From Akkermansia sp. RCC_12PD (lineage in GTDB: Bacteria; Verrucomicrobiota; Verrucomicrobiia; Verrucomicrobiales; Akkermansiaceae), in assembly GCF_036417355.1 (NCBI RefSeq), contig NZ_CP143889.1, positions 2,232,001 through 2,296,000 of the forward strand: a stretch of DNA of 64,000 nucleotides, given 5' to 3'. The notes under the pieces are model-generated. The model was given only the letters and a program-made list of their open reading frames with translations. It ran no database searches and was not told the origin of the DNA. Made by a program: the position numbers and the translations under genes. Shown here piece by piece: positions 1-8,519 of the stretch; position 1 is the first letter of the stretch; every line of letters begins with the position of its first letter.

Positions 1-2745
1 GGGGTGTTTCTGGGTGATGAGCGTCGCTCCGGTGGGAGTCGTCATGGTTTCCGTCAATCCGTCTTCACTGTAGGCATGCGTCGTTTCCCGGCCCAGGATA
101 TCGGTCTCGCGGGTCAAGCGGCCCAATAGGTCGTAGGCACGGCTTTGCGTGGCGCTCATCGGCCCCACGTCTTTACGGATCGAGGTGATTTTGCCGAGTG
201 CGTCGCGCGTGTAGCTGGTGATGGTTTCCGGAGTCACGACGGTCGCGCCGTCAATCACTTCGGAGCGTATTTCTTCCACGAGCTGCCGCGCGGTGTTGTA
301 TGAGTAAGTCGTCAAGACACCGTCTTCGTCCTTTTCCCACAACGGGCCGCAGCACATCATCGCGCGTTCGGTTACGCGACCGTTGGCCCGGGTGCGCTTC
401 GTCCAGCGGTTTTCAGCGTCGTATTCGTAGGTGGCGGCGTCGGTCATCGCCCACGTGCCGTCTGTCAGCAGGGCGTACTGTTCGTAGCGCATGTTGTTGC
501 CCTGTTCGGAGACGTAGGTGACCTTGCGCGTGCTGTGGCCGGGCACGGGTTCCCCGGCAACCCGCGTTTCAGCGGTGACCCGGTAGAGGGCTTCATACTG
601 ATCGGTCGGCTCGTAGGCGTAGTGCGTTTGCACGCCGTCGATGCCCTGGGTCATCTTCAGGCGGCCCCGGGCGTGGACGTTCGAGGCCGTGCCGAGCCAG
701 GTTTCTTTCACTTCGAGGCGTTCGCCTTCCGCTCCGAGGGCGGTAGTGTGTTTTTCGACGCGACGCACGTGGTCGGCCTCCGTGTACACGTAGTTTGTTT
801 CCCACAGGTCGAGGGCCGCGGCCGTCAGGGTCGCGCGCTGGGTGAGGATGTCCGGGTCGGCCTGGGTGTTGTCGCGGTAGGTGGTGTAGGTGGCCTTGTC
901 GCCGCCTCCCGCCCACGGGACGCTGGAGACGACTTCGCGCCCGAATTGGTCGTAGGACCAGGTTTTCACGCTGCCGTCGGGAGCGGTTTCTTTCGCCTTT
1001 TTGCCCATGCCGTTGTAGGCGTAGGTGGTTTCGCGAGCGTAGGGAGTGCCGTAGCCCTCGATGCGGCTCATGCAGAGGTTGCCGTTGCGCGTGACGGCGT
1101 AGGTTTCGCAGACGCGCGAGATGGGCGTGCCGTGTTCCCCTCGCTGGATGGTGGTGATGAGTTTCCACGTATCGGGAGAAACGACCTGCTTTTCTTTCAG
1201 GGTGTAAACAGCGTCGTCTCCTTCTCCCTGTGCCATGTTCCAGGCTCCGTCCGTTCCCTGCCAGTAGCGGGTGGTGTAGGGCATGCGGCCCGCGGTCTGT
1301 TCGGTGACGGCGAGTTTGCCCGTCGCCGCGTCTCCCGAAATCGTGAAGGTCTTAAATGGGCTACCCGTGACGGGGTAGAGGCCGGTCGTGCTGTTTTTGG
1401 CTCCCACCTGTTCGGGGAGGTAGAGGGCGATGCGGTAGCCGGTGGACGTAATGTCTTCGATGTTCGCGAGTCCGTCCCACAGGTTCCAGATTTGGCGGAT
1501 GGAGCCGTCGGCGGCGCGCACGATGTCGAGTTTGCCGTCGAATTCTTCTTTAGTGTAGGAAGCGCCGTTTTTGGCGGTGTAGCCGGTGGCGTATTTCAGC
1601 GAGGAGGCCGCACCCGCCGAGTAGCTGACGGTGTGGCCCGCGTTCGAGCGCACGCTGAGGCTGTAGTCTACGATGCTCCGTGCCGATCCGATCGTTTGCC
1701 GGAACGAGGCGGAGCCGCCCCGTTTGGCCGATCCGCCGATGGGACCCACGCTGCTGCTTCCCGCACTGCCGCCGCTGCCCGCCGCGTAGCTGAAGTAGTT
1801 GATCTTCGTCCCTCCGCTTTGGAGCTGGAAGGCGGTGTTTGGGCCGATGCCCGCGGACGGAGCCGCGGTGATTTCGTTCGCCATCGGGTGCCAATAATTT
1901 AACGCGCGCGGCGACCAGAGTTCCGGGGAGAAGGTGCGCCCGACGATTTCAAGGAGCCCCTGAGGAAGGCCCGTCATGCCCCGGAAGGAACCGAAGTTCG
2001 TGCGCCAGAGCATCTCCGCCTTGCGCGTTTGCGTCACGACGCGTTTGCCTGCCGTTGAAGAGGCGTAGGCCGACATGGAGGCGCGCCCGCTGCGTGCCGC
2101 CGGAGTGTTGCTGCTGGAGCCGCCTGCGTTTTCTTCACACGCGCAGGGTTCTTCCTCCGGGTCTTCGCCGTTCTCCCCCTCGCCGTTGTCGTTATCCGGA
2201 CATGGATTACTGGAGCTGCTTTGCGAGTCGCTGCTGCTCGGGGACGTACTGCTGCTGCATTCGCACGGGGTATCCTCGCCGTCGTCGTCCGTGTCGACGG
2301 GTTCAGGGTCGTCTTCATCAGGCACGTAGGAGGAGGAGGACCCCGATCCGGAAACCTCGACCTCCACCGAGTACGCAAGGATGGCCAGGTTTTTCCAGTC
2401 CGGCGGCAACGCGACGTTTTCATACGTCATGCTCACCTTGTGATAGCCGGGTTCAATCGGGAAAGACTCGTTTTTTTCTCGGTACTGGCCCCCGTGATGT
2501 TCGCCTTCGCCCGGTATTTCGACCCCCTGGCCGTCAACCATGAGCGAGCCGTTGTCGTCCACGCCGAGCATCACATGGCAGGTGGCGGTTTCCCCCGGCT
2601 GAAGCGGTTCTACATAGATGTTCCAATCCCAGCTGTCGCTGAACGGGCCGCTTTCTTTGTTGAAGGGCTCCGGTGCGCCGCCGGAATTGGAACTGGCTCG
2701 GTTAGTCAAGGGATTGACGTCGTCATTGAAGCGATGGGTGTTCAT
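1..2745 (-). CDS. RHS/YD-repeat protein (RHS-0), C-terminus beyond the window
   Basis: The frame is open from the ATG at 2745 to base 1, giving 915 residues with the tip missing. No signal peptide is visible. The N-terminal ~120 residues read like a PA14-type beta-sandwich (SWDWNIYVEPL, GSLMVDGQGVEI). A low-complexity acidic and Ser/Cys stretch follows (SSSSTSPSSSDSQSSSN, EEEPCACEE). YD-type repeats then run on, for example TYAYNGMGKKAKETAPDGS and SRAYDLLGRLTRETDILGR. The segment MMCCGPLWEKDEDGVLTTY is shared with the two RHS proteins further right. RHS proteins form a hollow shell around a C-terminal toxin; that tip lies outside the window. It is clearly a separate lineage from RHS-1 and RHS-2, with different N-terminal and hinge sequence. 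Confidence 0.85.
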   Translation of the reverse strand, partial: MNTHRFNDDVNPLTNRASSNSGGAPEPFNKESGPFSDSWDWNIYVEPLQPGETATCHVMLGVDDNGSLMVDGQGVEIPGEGEHHGGQYREKNESFPIEPGYHKVSMTYENVALPPDWKNLAILAYSVEVEVSGSGSSSSYVPDEDDPEPVDTDDDGEDTPCECSSSTSPSSSDSQSSSSNPCPDNDNGEGENGEDPEEEPCACEENAGGSSSNTPAARSGRASMSAYASSTAGKRVVTQTRKAEMLWRTNFGSFRGMTGLPQGLLEIVGRTFSPELWSPRALNYWHPMANEITAAPSAGIGPNTAFQLQSGGTKINYFSYAAGSGGSAGSSSVGPIGGSAKRGGSASFRQTIGSARSIVDYSLSVRSNAGHTVSYSAGAASSLKYATGYTAKNGASYTKEEFDGKLDIVRAADGSIRQIWNLWDGLANIEDITSTGYRIALYLPEQVGAKNSTTGLYPVTGSPFKTFTISGDAATGKLAVTEQTAGRMPYTTRYWQGTDGAWNMAQGEGDDAVYTLKEKQVVSPDTWKLITTIQRGEHGTPISRVCETYAVTRNGNLCMSRIEGYGTPYARETTYAYNGMGKKAKETAPDGSVKTWSYDQFGREVVSSVPWAGGGDKATYTTYRDNTQADPDILTQRATLTAAALDLWETNYVYTEADHVRRVEKHTTALGAEGERLEVKETWLGTASNVHARGRLKMTQGIDGVQTHYAYEPTDQYEALYRVTAETRVAGEPVPGHSTRKVTYVSEQGNNMRYEQYALLTDGTWAMTDAATYEYDAENRWTKRTRANGRVTERAMMCCGPLWEKDEDGVLTTYSYNTARQLVEEIRSEVIDGATVVTPETITSYTRDALGKITSIRKDVGPMSATQSRAYDLLGRLTRETDILGRETTHAYSEDGLTETMTTPTGATLITQKHP

Positions 2746-3149
2746 TGTTCTGGAATAGTTGAGGTTGAAATATAAATAAACTGTCGGAAACGAGGATCGG
2801 CTACAACAAAACTCCGATAGCATTTTCTCTATAACAAATCGCGGCTCGCATGGCAACTATTTTTTTTAGAGAAAAATTGGTATTTTTTCAACCATGATTC
2901 CTTTCCTTAAAAAATCATCAATCAAAAAAATAACTCATTATCATCACGATGCAGACTTATCCAACAAATGGGGCCATGGCCGGATAGCTTTCATAGTGGA
3001 TGCACCGTATCCACGTACGGTCAAGGTTGCGGGCATGCTTCTGAGCCTGGAGATAATTGCTAGTGATCCTCCGGCTTGTGGACGAATCTGCTCCATCTGT
3101 TTAAAGACGTGGAGCATCTCGGCTTGTTGCTATTTAGGCCATCGGTCCA
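2746..3149. other. intergenic region between RHS-0 and the TIR remnant
   Basis: AT-rich near 2840-2900 with T and A runs, so it probably holds the RHS-0 promoter, but no clear promoter hexamers, hairpin or RNA gene can be defined. The right half may hold further decayed 5' sequence of the TIR-domain gene, out of frame with the recognisable part. Confidence 0.4.
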
Positions 3150-3487
3150 GGGAATCATTCTTCCTTCCGGCCGCCGTTTGTTCCGAGCACTCGGGTTGCC
3201 CTAATGATCGGGACAAGCCTTACGTCAATCAGGAAGTTGAAGAATTCATTTCTCCGAACCCAGAGACCCACGGGCGCCGCGTTATCCCCGTCATTTGCCG
3301 GGAAAAGAAGGAAGCCGGGGCTACGGACTGCCTGCCGCCCGTCATCAGGAAACACAACCTGCTGGCTGCTGATATTTTCGACAGGGGAAAGGAGAGGACA
3401 TCCAGCGACGTGATCGCCAAAATGATCGAAGTTGATCCCGAGATCCTTGGGAATCGCTGGGAACGGAAGCAACGGAAAAAAGATTGA
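3150..3487 (+). pseudogene. remnant of a TIR-domain protein
   Basis: The reading frame ending at 3487 contains a stretch typical of the second half of bacterial TIR/SEFIR-like domains: CSEHSGCPNDRDKPYVNQEV, then EEFI, RRVIPVICREKK, LPPVIRKHNLLAADIFDRGK and a NRWERKQRKKD tail. In intact proteins this follows the Y-L-I-V-V-C strand and precedes a basic linker and effector domain. Here the N-terminal half (first strand, conserved catalytic-type region) cannot be read in the same frame and nothing of a downstream domain follows in frame. I read it as a decayed gene. TIR domains in bacteria cleave NAD or act as signalling modules in defence; nothing suggests this copy still works. Confidence 0.6.
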
Positions 3488-3830
3488 AGGAACGCCTGCT
3501 GGCCAAAAGGAAATGGCGATCAGTGGAGGGAAGACTGGCGTATGATTTCAGAGGAGCGGTCTGGAAGTGGAAAGCGGATTGCGAAAGGGAACTCCGGAAA
3601 TAAGGGAAAGTATCTGACGAATTATACCGTCATCATGAACAGGAGATGAGCCTTTTGTTGAGCAAGTACCTGTTGAAGGAAGCCGTGATGAGCCATTCTT
3701 TTAATGGCTCATCACGGAAAAGGAGTCCAGGGACTATTCATCTGTTCTTTGGCTGTTGATTCCGTCAGGTGTGGACAAAAAGGAGATGCTGGATTATTTA
3801 GAAGGGAATAGAAAAAGGATGGAGTGTTAG
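3485..3830 (+). pseudogene. broken extra member of the five-gene secreted family
   Basis: Translating across this stretch gives DFRGAVWKWKADCERELRK, a stop, then GKVSDELYRHHEQEMSLLLS and LLKEAV, and finally in another frame DKKEMLDYLEGNRKRMEC. These align in order with the gene starting at 3882 (DFRLAMEKWKDACEKELAES, VSDELRYMMAESMKLLMGKY, DKKELLEYYKDLKEKIESGK). At least one nonsense codon and one frameshift separate the pieces, and no signal peptide precedes them. It shows the array once had at least six members and that the TIR remnant was joined to it by a rearrangement. Confidence 0.65.
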
Positions 3831-3881
3831 GGTACCAATCGGAGCAGGAGATGGGAAATATATTTAAAATTAAAAAATTTA

Positions 3882-4472
3882 ATGAAGCACATGCGTAAAA
3901 AATGGGTCGTGATGCCGGGGTTATTATGGCATTTCACCGGATTGCCGGTTTTTCCTCTTTCCGTAGCTCAGGACGTGGCATCTCCGGAGATGCCGAATGT
4001 GGATGTGGAGACGGAGGCGGGCAGGCATATGGAGAGGGACCGGGCTGCCATATGCAGGTTTTTTATGCTCATGTTTCTGGAGAGAAATATTCAGAGGGCC
4101 GAGGTGGAGGATGACCATGCCGTGGATTTGCAAACCAGGCTGAAGCATGAGCTGAACGCCATTCCAGGCAAGGCGCTTGCCGAATGCCCGGAAGACTTCC
4201 GGCTGGCGATGGAAAAATGGAAAGATGCCTGTGAGAAGGAACTCGCGGAATCGGGATCGGTTTCTGACGAATTGCGGTATATGATGGCGGAAAGCATGAA
4301 GCTGTTGATGGGAAAATACATGGTAGATGAGGTCCTGAATACATCCATTCCCCGATTGCTGTTCCCCTTTAATGGAGAAGGGCAACCCGATAAAAAGGAA
4401 CTGTTGGAGTATTATAAGGATTTGAAGGAAAAAATAGAATCCGGCAAGGTTGTTATACCGGTAGAAACGTAA
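3882..4472 (+). CDS. secreted protein of unknown function, array 1 member 1
   Basis: 196 residues. The N-terminus has a basic start (MKHMRKKW), a hydrophobic stretch and a small-residue region ending SVAQD, consistent with Sec export and cleavage after A-Q or V-A. The mature protein is mainly helical and charged, with the family motifs PEMPNVD near the N-terminus, ECPEDFR near residue 105, and LKEKIESGKVVIP at the C-terminus. The single conserved Cys lies in the CP-x-D-F/Y-R/K motif. No known domain is recognised. The gene opens a run of five same-strand paralogues with gaps of 20-50 bases, so co-transcription is likely. A good ribosome-binding site is not seen. Confidence 0.75.
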   Translation: MKHMRKKWVVMPGLLWHFTGLPVFPLSVAQDVASPEMPNVDVETEAGRHMERDRAAICRFFMLMFLERNIQRAEVEDDHAVDLQTRLKHELNAIPGKALAECPEDFRLAMEKWKDACEKELAESGSVSDELRYMMAESMKLLMGKYMVDEVLNTSIPRLLFPFNGEGQPDKKELLEYYKDLKEKIESGKVVIPVET

Positions 4473-4505
4473 AGGGACGAAAATAGATAGAACCAGGTGA
4501 ATGTC

Positions 4506-5162
4506 ATGTCTGGAAACCTAGCTTCCATGTTGCGTTTATTGTTGTGGTGCAGCCTCGGCTTGCCGGGGCTGCCTGCCTCTGTTGCCCAGGATGTCGTTGT
4601 CTCCGGTGAACCGAATGTTGACCTGGCCGGCCTGTCCGATGAGGAAAGGAGGAAAATGATTCTGGCCATTTCCAGGATGGAAATACTGGAGCGGCTCATG
4701 CAGGAGATTTTTTTCCTGGAAACCGAAAAAACCGGAGCGGGAGCTAGATTGTTTGGTCTGCTGAAGTTCAAGCTTGCCTCTGTTTCCGGCAAGGTTTTGG
4801 AAGCGTGTCCCGACGATTACCGGCAGGCATTTCAGGCCTGCATGGAAGCTGGCCGTGACTTTGTGCGGCAATTTGAAGGAGTGGAAATGGAAGAGCCGCA
4901 ATTTCACAGGGAATATTCCCGGTACCAGGGCAAATGCCGTGCCATCATGCAGCCTGTCAAGTCCAAGTACAGGCTGGAGGAAGCCCTGGCTGACCCCATC
5001 ATATTCCTTCGCCGGGAGATAGACCCTTTCAGGAAGGACAAGGCGAAATTGCTGGAGCGCTTCAAGGTTTTGAAAAGACAGGTGGAGCAGGAAACATTCA
5101 CATTCCCGGAAATAACGGAACAGGAAAGGGAAAAATTTGGAATGAGAATGATTCTTTATTGA
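4506..5162 (+). CDS. secreted protein of unknown function, array 1 member 2
   Basis: About 218 residues from the ATG at 4506; an in-frame GTG lies at 4497. The signal peptide is clear (MLRLLLWCSLGLPGLPASVA then QDV). Family motifs: GEPNVDL, EACPDDYRQAF, and a C-terminal helix LLERFKVLKRQVEQ. The CP-D-Y-R box is present, but the C-terminal SGK-x-x-IP element of members 1, 3 and 4 has drifted to TFTFPE. Function unknown; predicted periplasmic or outer-membrane associated. It follows member 1 by 33 bases. Confidence 0.75.
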   Translation: MSGNLASMLRLLLWCSLGLPGLPASVAQDVVVSGEPNVDLAGLSDEERRKMILAISRMEILERLMQEIFFLETEKTGAGARLFGLLKFKLASVSGKVLEACPDDYRQAFQACMEAGRDFVRQFEGVEMEEPQFHREYSRYQGKCRAIMQPVKSKYRLEEALADPIIFLRREIDPFRKDKAKLLERFKVLKRQVEQETFTFPEITEQEREKFGMRMILY

Positions 5163-5195
5163 TTTTTAAGGGTATATTTGAAACATGTAGGGACC

Positions 5196-5825
5196 ATGAA
5201 TGTTATAAAACTTGTTTTGCTGGCAGGGACGGCTGCCTCCTGTCCGTTGGGTTCGGCGGGAAACAGGGATATCATGGAACCGGATATGGCCAATGTGGAT
5301 GAGGAGATGGAGGGATTCCGGAAATCGCGCATGGCCATCGTGAGGTATAATGTGCTGCTTGAATTGTGCTGTAGGATCGTTTCACTGGAATTGAAGGAAC
5401 ATCCGCGGCTGCCTGATGGGAAAATCAAGTACAGGAAAATGTGTGACCTGATTCCTCAATCGATTCTGGCACAATGTCCCGCAGATTTTCGGCAATCTTA
5501 TGTGGAGGTCCTTGAAGGTATAGAAAAAAATCTAAGTGATAATATTTCATGGGGGGGAACTCCGGAAGGCAAGGAAATGTTCTCCAGGCTGGAAGAGGCT
5601 AGGAAACGGTTTAGTGACCAGTATGACCTGGAACCTTTAATGCGTCCTTTGATTGATTGGCTGGACGGTCAGGAAACTCGCCGGGAAGGAGAAAGCCCTC
5701 AGGAATATCTGAAACGTCTCTACCAATTAAAGAGTGATCTTGAATCCGGGAAATGGGTTATTCCCGAAGGTTTGCCGGGAGAAAAGCCGGGACCGGAATG
5801 CATGAAATCGGTCGCCGGACAGTAA
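5196..5825 (+). CDS. secreted protein of unknown function, array 1 member 3
   Basis: About 209 residues from the ATG at 5196 (an in-frame TTG at 5178 is less likely). Signal peptide MNVIKLVLLAGTAASCPLGS; the Cys is not in a convincing lipobox because no aliphatic/small lipobox tripeptide precedes it. Family motifs: EPDMANVDEE, AQCPADFRQSY and YLKRLYQLKSDLESGKWVIP. The last motif is almost identical to that of member 4, so these two are the closest pair. The protein is rich in Glu/Lys and predicted helical. Function unknown. Confidence 0.75.
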   Translation: MNVIKLVLLAGTAASCPLGSAGNRDIMEPDMANVDEEMEGFRKSRMAIVRYNVLLELCCRIVSLELKEHPRLPDGKIKYRKMCDLIPQSILAQCPADFRQSYVEVLEGIEKNLSDNISWGGTPEGKEMFSRLEEARKRFSDQYDLEPLMRPLIDWLDGQETRREGESPQEYLKRLYQLKSDLESGKWVIPEGLPGEKPGPECMKSVAGQ

Positions 5826-5982
5826 TTGCCCGGGAAACGGCTGATGCCTGAAAGGCGTGAAGCATGCGGGGAAAAAGAAAATGCGGGGACGTAGTGACGG
5901 ACCGGGAATTGGATTGGCGGCGGAAAATGGGGGCAATCCCGGATTGGCATTTCTCTTGATGGATGTTAAAATAAAAACAGTG

Positions 5983-6609
5983 ATGAATTTATGGAAATGG
6001 ATTCCCGTGGCGGTGGTGTCGTGCTGTTGCAGTTTTGATACAGGATATGGCCAGGACATCGCGGCGCCGGATATGCCTGATGTGGATGAGTACCGGAAAA
6101 CGCCGGAATTTGAGAAAGATCGCCTGGCCATAGCCAGGCAAGCGATCATAGGGAAATTATGCTTGGAGATTGCGGGAATGGAATTGGACATGCAGCAGAA
6201 GGCCTTGGATGAGCGTCTCCTATTGCAGACGATGATGGAACTGTGGCCTGAGAAAACGTTGGACGACTGCCCGCAGGACTTCCGTGAAGCATGGTTGCAG
6301 AGCAGGAAAGTATTTAAAATGTGGTTGAAGGATGACAACGCATGGGAGGAAACGGAAGAAGGCAGGGACGTGATGCAGCAGCTGCAAGACTCCATGAAAA
6401 GGGTTGAGGAAAAATATGGTTGCCAGGTTTTGGAGCAAGCCGCCGACAAATGGCTGGAGGCCAATGGTGCGGTAAAAAAGGAGGGAGAAACGCCGGAAGA
6501 GTACCTAAAACGTCTGAATCAGTTGAAAGAGGATATTTATTCCGGGAAATTGGCTGTTTCTCCTGAATTGTTGAATCAAGAAGACGAGTGGAAAGATGAG
6601 GAAGAGTAA
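5983..6609 (+). CDS. secreted protein of unknown function, array 1 member 4
   Basis: About 208 residues if started at the ATG at 5983 (MNLWKWIPVAVVSCCCSF), chosen because members 3 and 5 begin similarly. In-frame alternatives are ATG 5959 and GTG 5857; the latter would bury the signal sequence. Motifs: APDMPDVDEY, DDCPQDFREAW and YLKRLNQLKEDIYSGK. The C-terminus is acidic (EDEWKDEEE). Like its neighbours it has no recognised domain. Confidence 0.72.
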   Translation: MNLWKWIPVAVVSCCCSFDTGYGQDIAAPDMPDVDEYRKTPEFEKDRLAIARQAIIGKLCLEIAGMELDMQQKALDERLLLQTMMELWPEKTLDDCPQDFREAWLQSRKVFKMWLKDDNAWEETEEGRDVMQQLQDSMKRVEEKYGCQVLEQAADKWLEANGAVKKEGETPEEYLKRLNQLKEDIYSGKLAVSPELLNQEDEWKDEEE

Positions 6610-6651
6610 AAAGCGGACATCTGTCCTTATATTTGTCAGGTCAAATAAGCC

Positions 6652-7386
6652 ATGAAGCTGGTAAAATGGTTTCTTGCGGCAGGATGGGCATGGTACTGCG
6701 TTGTCAGTCCTGTCCGGGGACGGGATGTAGGGGGTGCGGAGAAGATGAATCCGGATGTTCCGGACAATTTGGACCGGCGGCAAATGAAGGATCGGGAAGC
6801 CATACAGCGGTTCATGATCGCACTGATGCTGGAGCACATGGTTCTCAAATGGAGCCGGAAAGATGCTGAGCATGATGTTGAGGCCATGAGGCGTGAAATG
6901 GCTTCTTTTCCGATCAAAGCCCTGGACAGGTGTCCGGAGGATTTCAAGGAGATATGGAGGGATATTCTGTTTACAAGCATCAGGGAAAAGGTTCCTCTGA
7001 AGAAACTGCCCGCGGACGATCTGAAAAAGCTGGAATTTCAGATGAGGGTGTACATGGATAAATACAATCTTCAGCGGTTTGCGTCTTCTCCCGCCTTGTT
7101 GAACTTCGTGCTCCTCACCTTGAATCCGCGGAACATTGGTAATCCTGACAAAAAGGACTGGAGCAGGCGTGCGGCCGGTCTCCGTGCCCGTCTTGAAACC
7201 GGGAACCCTCCCGTGCCTTCCGTTGAAGAAATGATGGAATGGTCCGGGAATTGGGAGAGGAAACATGGATTCGGCGGAGAGGACCCCTGGGAGGATGACG
7301 GGGAAAACGGTTATAATACGCTGCTGTGGTATGTTTTCGGATTATATGGAGATGAAGATGAGGAGCAGGACGATCCTTTCTCCTGA
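6652..7386 (+). CDS. secreted protein of unknown function, array 1 member 5
   Basis: 244 residues, the longest and most divergent member. Signal peptide MKLVKWFLAAGWAWYCVVSP. It keeps NPDVPDN and DRCPEDFKEIW, but the C-terminal element is altered (LRARLETGNPPVPS) and is followed by an extra ~45-residue acidic, aromatic tail (YNTLLWYVFGLYGDEDEEQD). It closes the array; the next gene, purE, starts 132 bases later and belongs to an unrelated operon. Confidence 0.73.
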   Translation: MKLVKWFLAAGWAWYCVVSPVRGRDVGGAEKMNPDVPDNLDRRQMKDREAIQRFMIALMLEHMVLKWSRKDAEHDVEAMRREMASFPIKALDRCPEDFKEIWRDILFTSIREKVPLKKLPADDLKKLEFQMRVYMDKYNLQRFASSPALLNFVLLTLNPRNIGNPDKKDWSRRAAGLRARLETGNPPVPSVEEMMEWSGNWERKHGFGGEDPWEDDGENGYNTLLWYVFGLYGDEDEEQDDPFS

Positions 7387-7518
7387 TTCCCGTGATCTAT
7401 CATGATCCCCTGCCGGAATGGAATCTCCATCCGCGGAGCCGTTTTTTTCAGGTTAAGTCTTGCCAGGGCAGGGGGCTTGGGGCCATAATCTGAAAGTTTC
7501 ACAACCGCACGCACAGCC

Positions 7519-7929
7519 ATGAAAGTAATCGTCATCTACGGCAGCCCGAATGATAAGCCCTTTATGGAACCCGCCCGCGAATATTTCGCACAGGAAGGAG
7601 TCCCTTATGAAGAAACGGTTTTGTCCGCCCACCGCGACCTTCCGCAGCTCATCAAATTCCTGGAGGATCTGGAAGCCAGCGGGGAAAAGGCCGTCATCCT
7701 GGCCGTGGCCGGCCTGTCCGCCGCCCTTCCCGGAGTGGTCGTCATGAGCTGCTCCCTGCCGGTCATCGGCGTACCGGTTCCCGGAGGCCCCCTGAACGGC
7801 ATTGACGCCCTGCTGGCGATTGCCCAGTGCCCGGGCGGCGTGCCCTGCACGACGGTAGGCCTGCACAAGAAGACTCCCGTGAACGCCGCCATGGCCGCTC
7901 ACCGCATTCTGAAGCTGGCGGGGCTGTAA
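7519..7929 (+). CDS. purE: PurE-family N5-CAIR mutase / AIR carboxylase
   Basis: 136 residues, somewhat shorter than the usual ~160. PurE converts N5-carboxyaminoimidazole ribonucleotide to CAIR in purine synthesis. Visible family features: YGSPNDKPFMEPA (GSxSD-type phosphate loop), SAHR with the catalytic His, VAGLSAALPGVV, and PLNGIDALLAIAQCPGGVP. The usual AAHLPG loop reads SAALPG, so one conserved His is absent. It lies 26 bases upstream of pyrR in the same direction, an unusual pairing of a purine gene with the pyrimidine cluster. Confidence 0.85.
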   Translation: MKVIVIYGSPNDKPFMEPAREYFAQEGVPYEETVLSAHRDLPQLIKFLEDLEASGEKAVILAVAGLSAALPGVVVMSCSLPVIGVPVPGGPLNGIDALLAIAQCPGGVPCTTVGLHKKTPVNAAMAAHRILKLAGL

Positions 7930-7955
7930 GTATCCACTCTTTCCCCTTCCGGCTG

Positions 7956-8492
7956 ATGACTTCTCCTCCGTCACAGGAAATCGTGTTGGACGAGCAGGAA
8001 ATTTCCCGCGCGCTGGAGCGGATGGCCCACGGCATCGTGGCCCGCTGCGCCGGGGAACCGCTCGCCATTGTCGGCCTCCTCAGCCAGGGGGACATCATCG
8101 CCCGGCGGCTGGTGGACAAGGTCAAGGAACTGGGCGTGGACGCCCAGTACGGCGCCATTGACATCTCCCTGTATCGGGACGACATCTTCAAGCTGGAGGC
8201 GCGCCCCTCCCTCCGCTCCTCCAATCTGCCCTTTTCCACGGACGACATGAGGGTGGTACTGGTGGACGACGTGCTGTACACGGGCCGCACCATCCGCGCG
8301 GCTCTGAACGCCCTGTTCGACTACGGCCGCCCGGCACGCATTGAACTGGCCTGCCTGATTGACCGCGGCGGCCGGGAAGTCCCCATCCAGCCGGATTACA
8401 CGGGCCACGTGCTGGACCACGCTGGAGCCAAGGTCGTCGTCAGCATGAAGGAGGCCGACGGCGTGGACCGGGTGGTCATCTCCGGCAAATAG
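7956..8492 (+). CDS. pyrR: PyrR, pyrimidine regulator / uracil phosphoribosyltransferase
   Basis: 178 residues from ATG 7956. PyrR binds UMP/UTP and pyr mRNA leaders in many bacteria and can also make UMP from uracil and PRPP. The PRPP-binding loop VVLVDDVLYTGRTIRAAL is textbook. ISLYRDD and the C-terminal GHVLDHAGAKVVVSM region also fit. It leads pyrB and the pyrC-like gene with short gaps, as in several Gram-negative pyrR-pyrB-pyrC operons. I see no obvious attenuator with a PyrR-binding loop upstream. Confidence 0.9.
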   Translation: MTSPPSQEIVLDEQEISRALERMAHGIVARCAGEPLAIVGLLSQGDIIARRLVDKVKELGVDAQYGAIDISLYRDDIFKLEARPSLRSSNLPFSTDDMRVVLVDDVLYTGRTIRAALNALFDYGRPARIELACLIDRGGREVPIQPDYTGHVLDHAGAKVVVSMKEADGVDRVVISGK

Positions 8493-8519
8493 ACAGTTTC
8501 AACCCATTCCCTGACTTTC

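Noticed and set aside
535-1902. Long open frame of 455 codons on the plus strand
   Set aside because: Antisense to the RHS-0 YD repeats; translation is Gly/Val/Arg-rich without domains, and the minus strand reads as a clear RHS protein.
2894-3487. Treating the whole 197-codon frame as an intact gene
   Set aside because: Only the last ~110 residues resemble a TIR domain; the first part has no match to the expected TIR N-terminus, so a remnant is the better reading.
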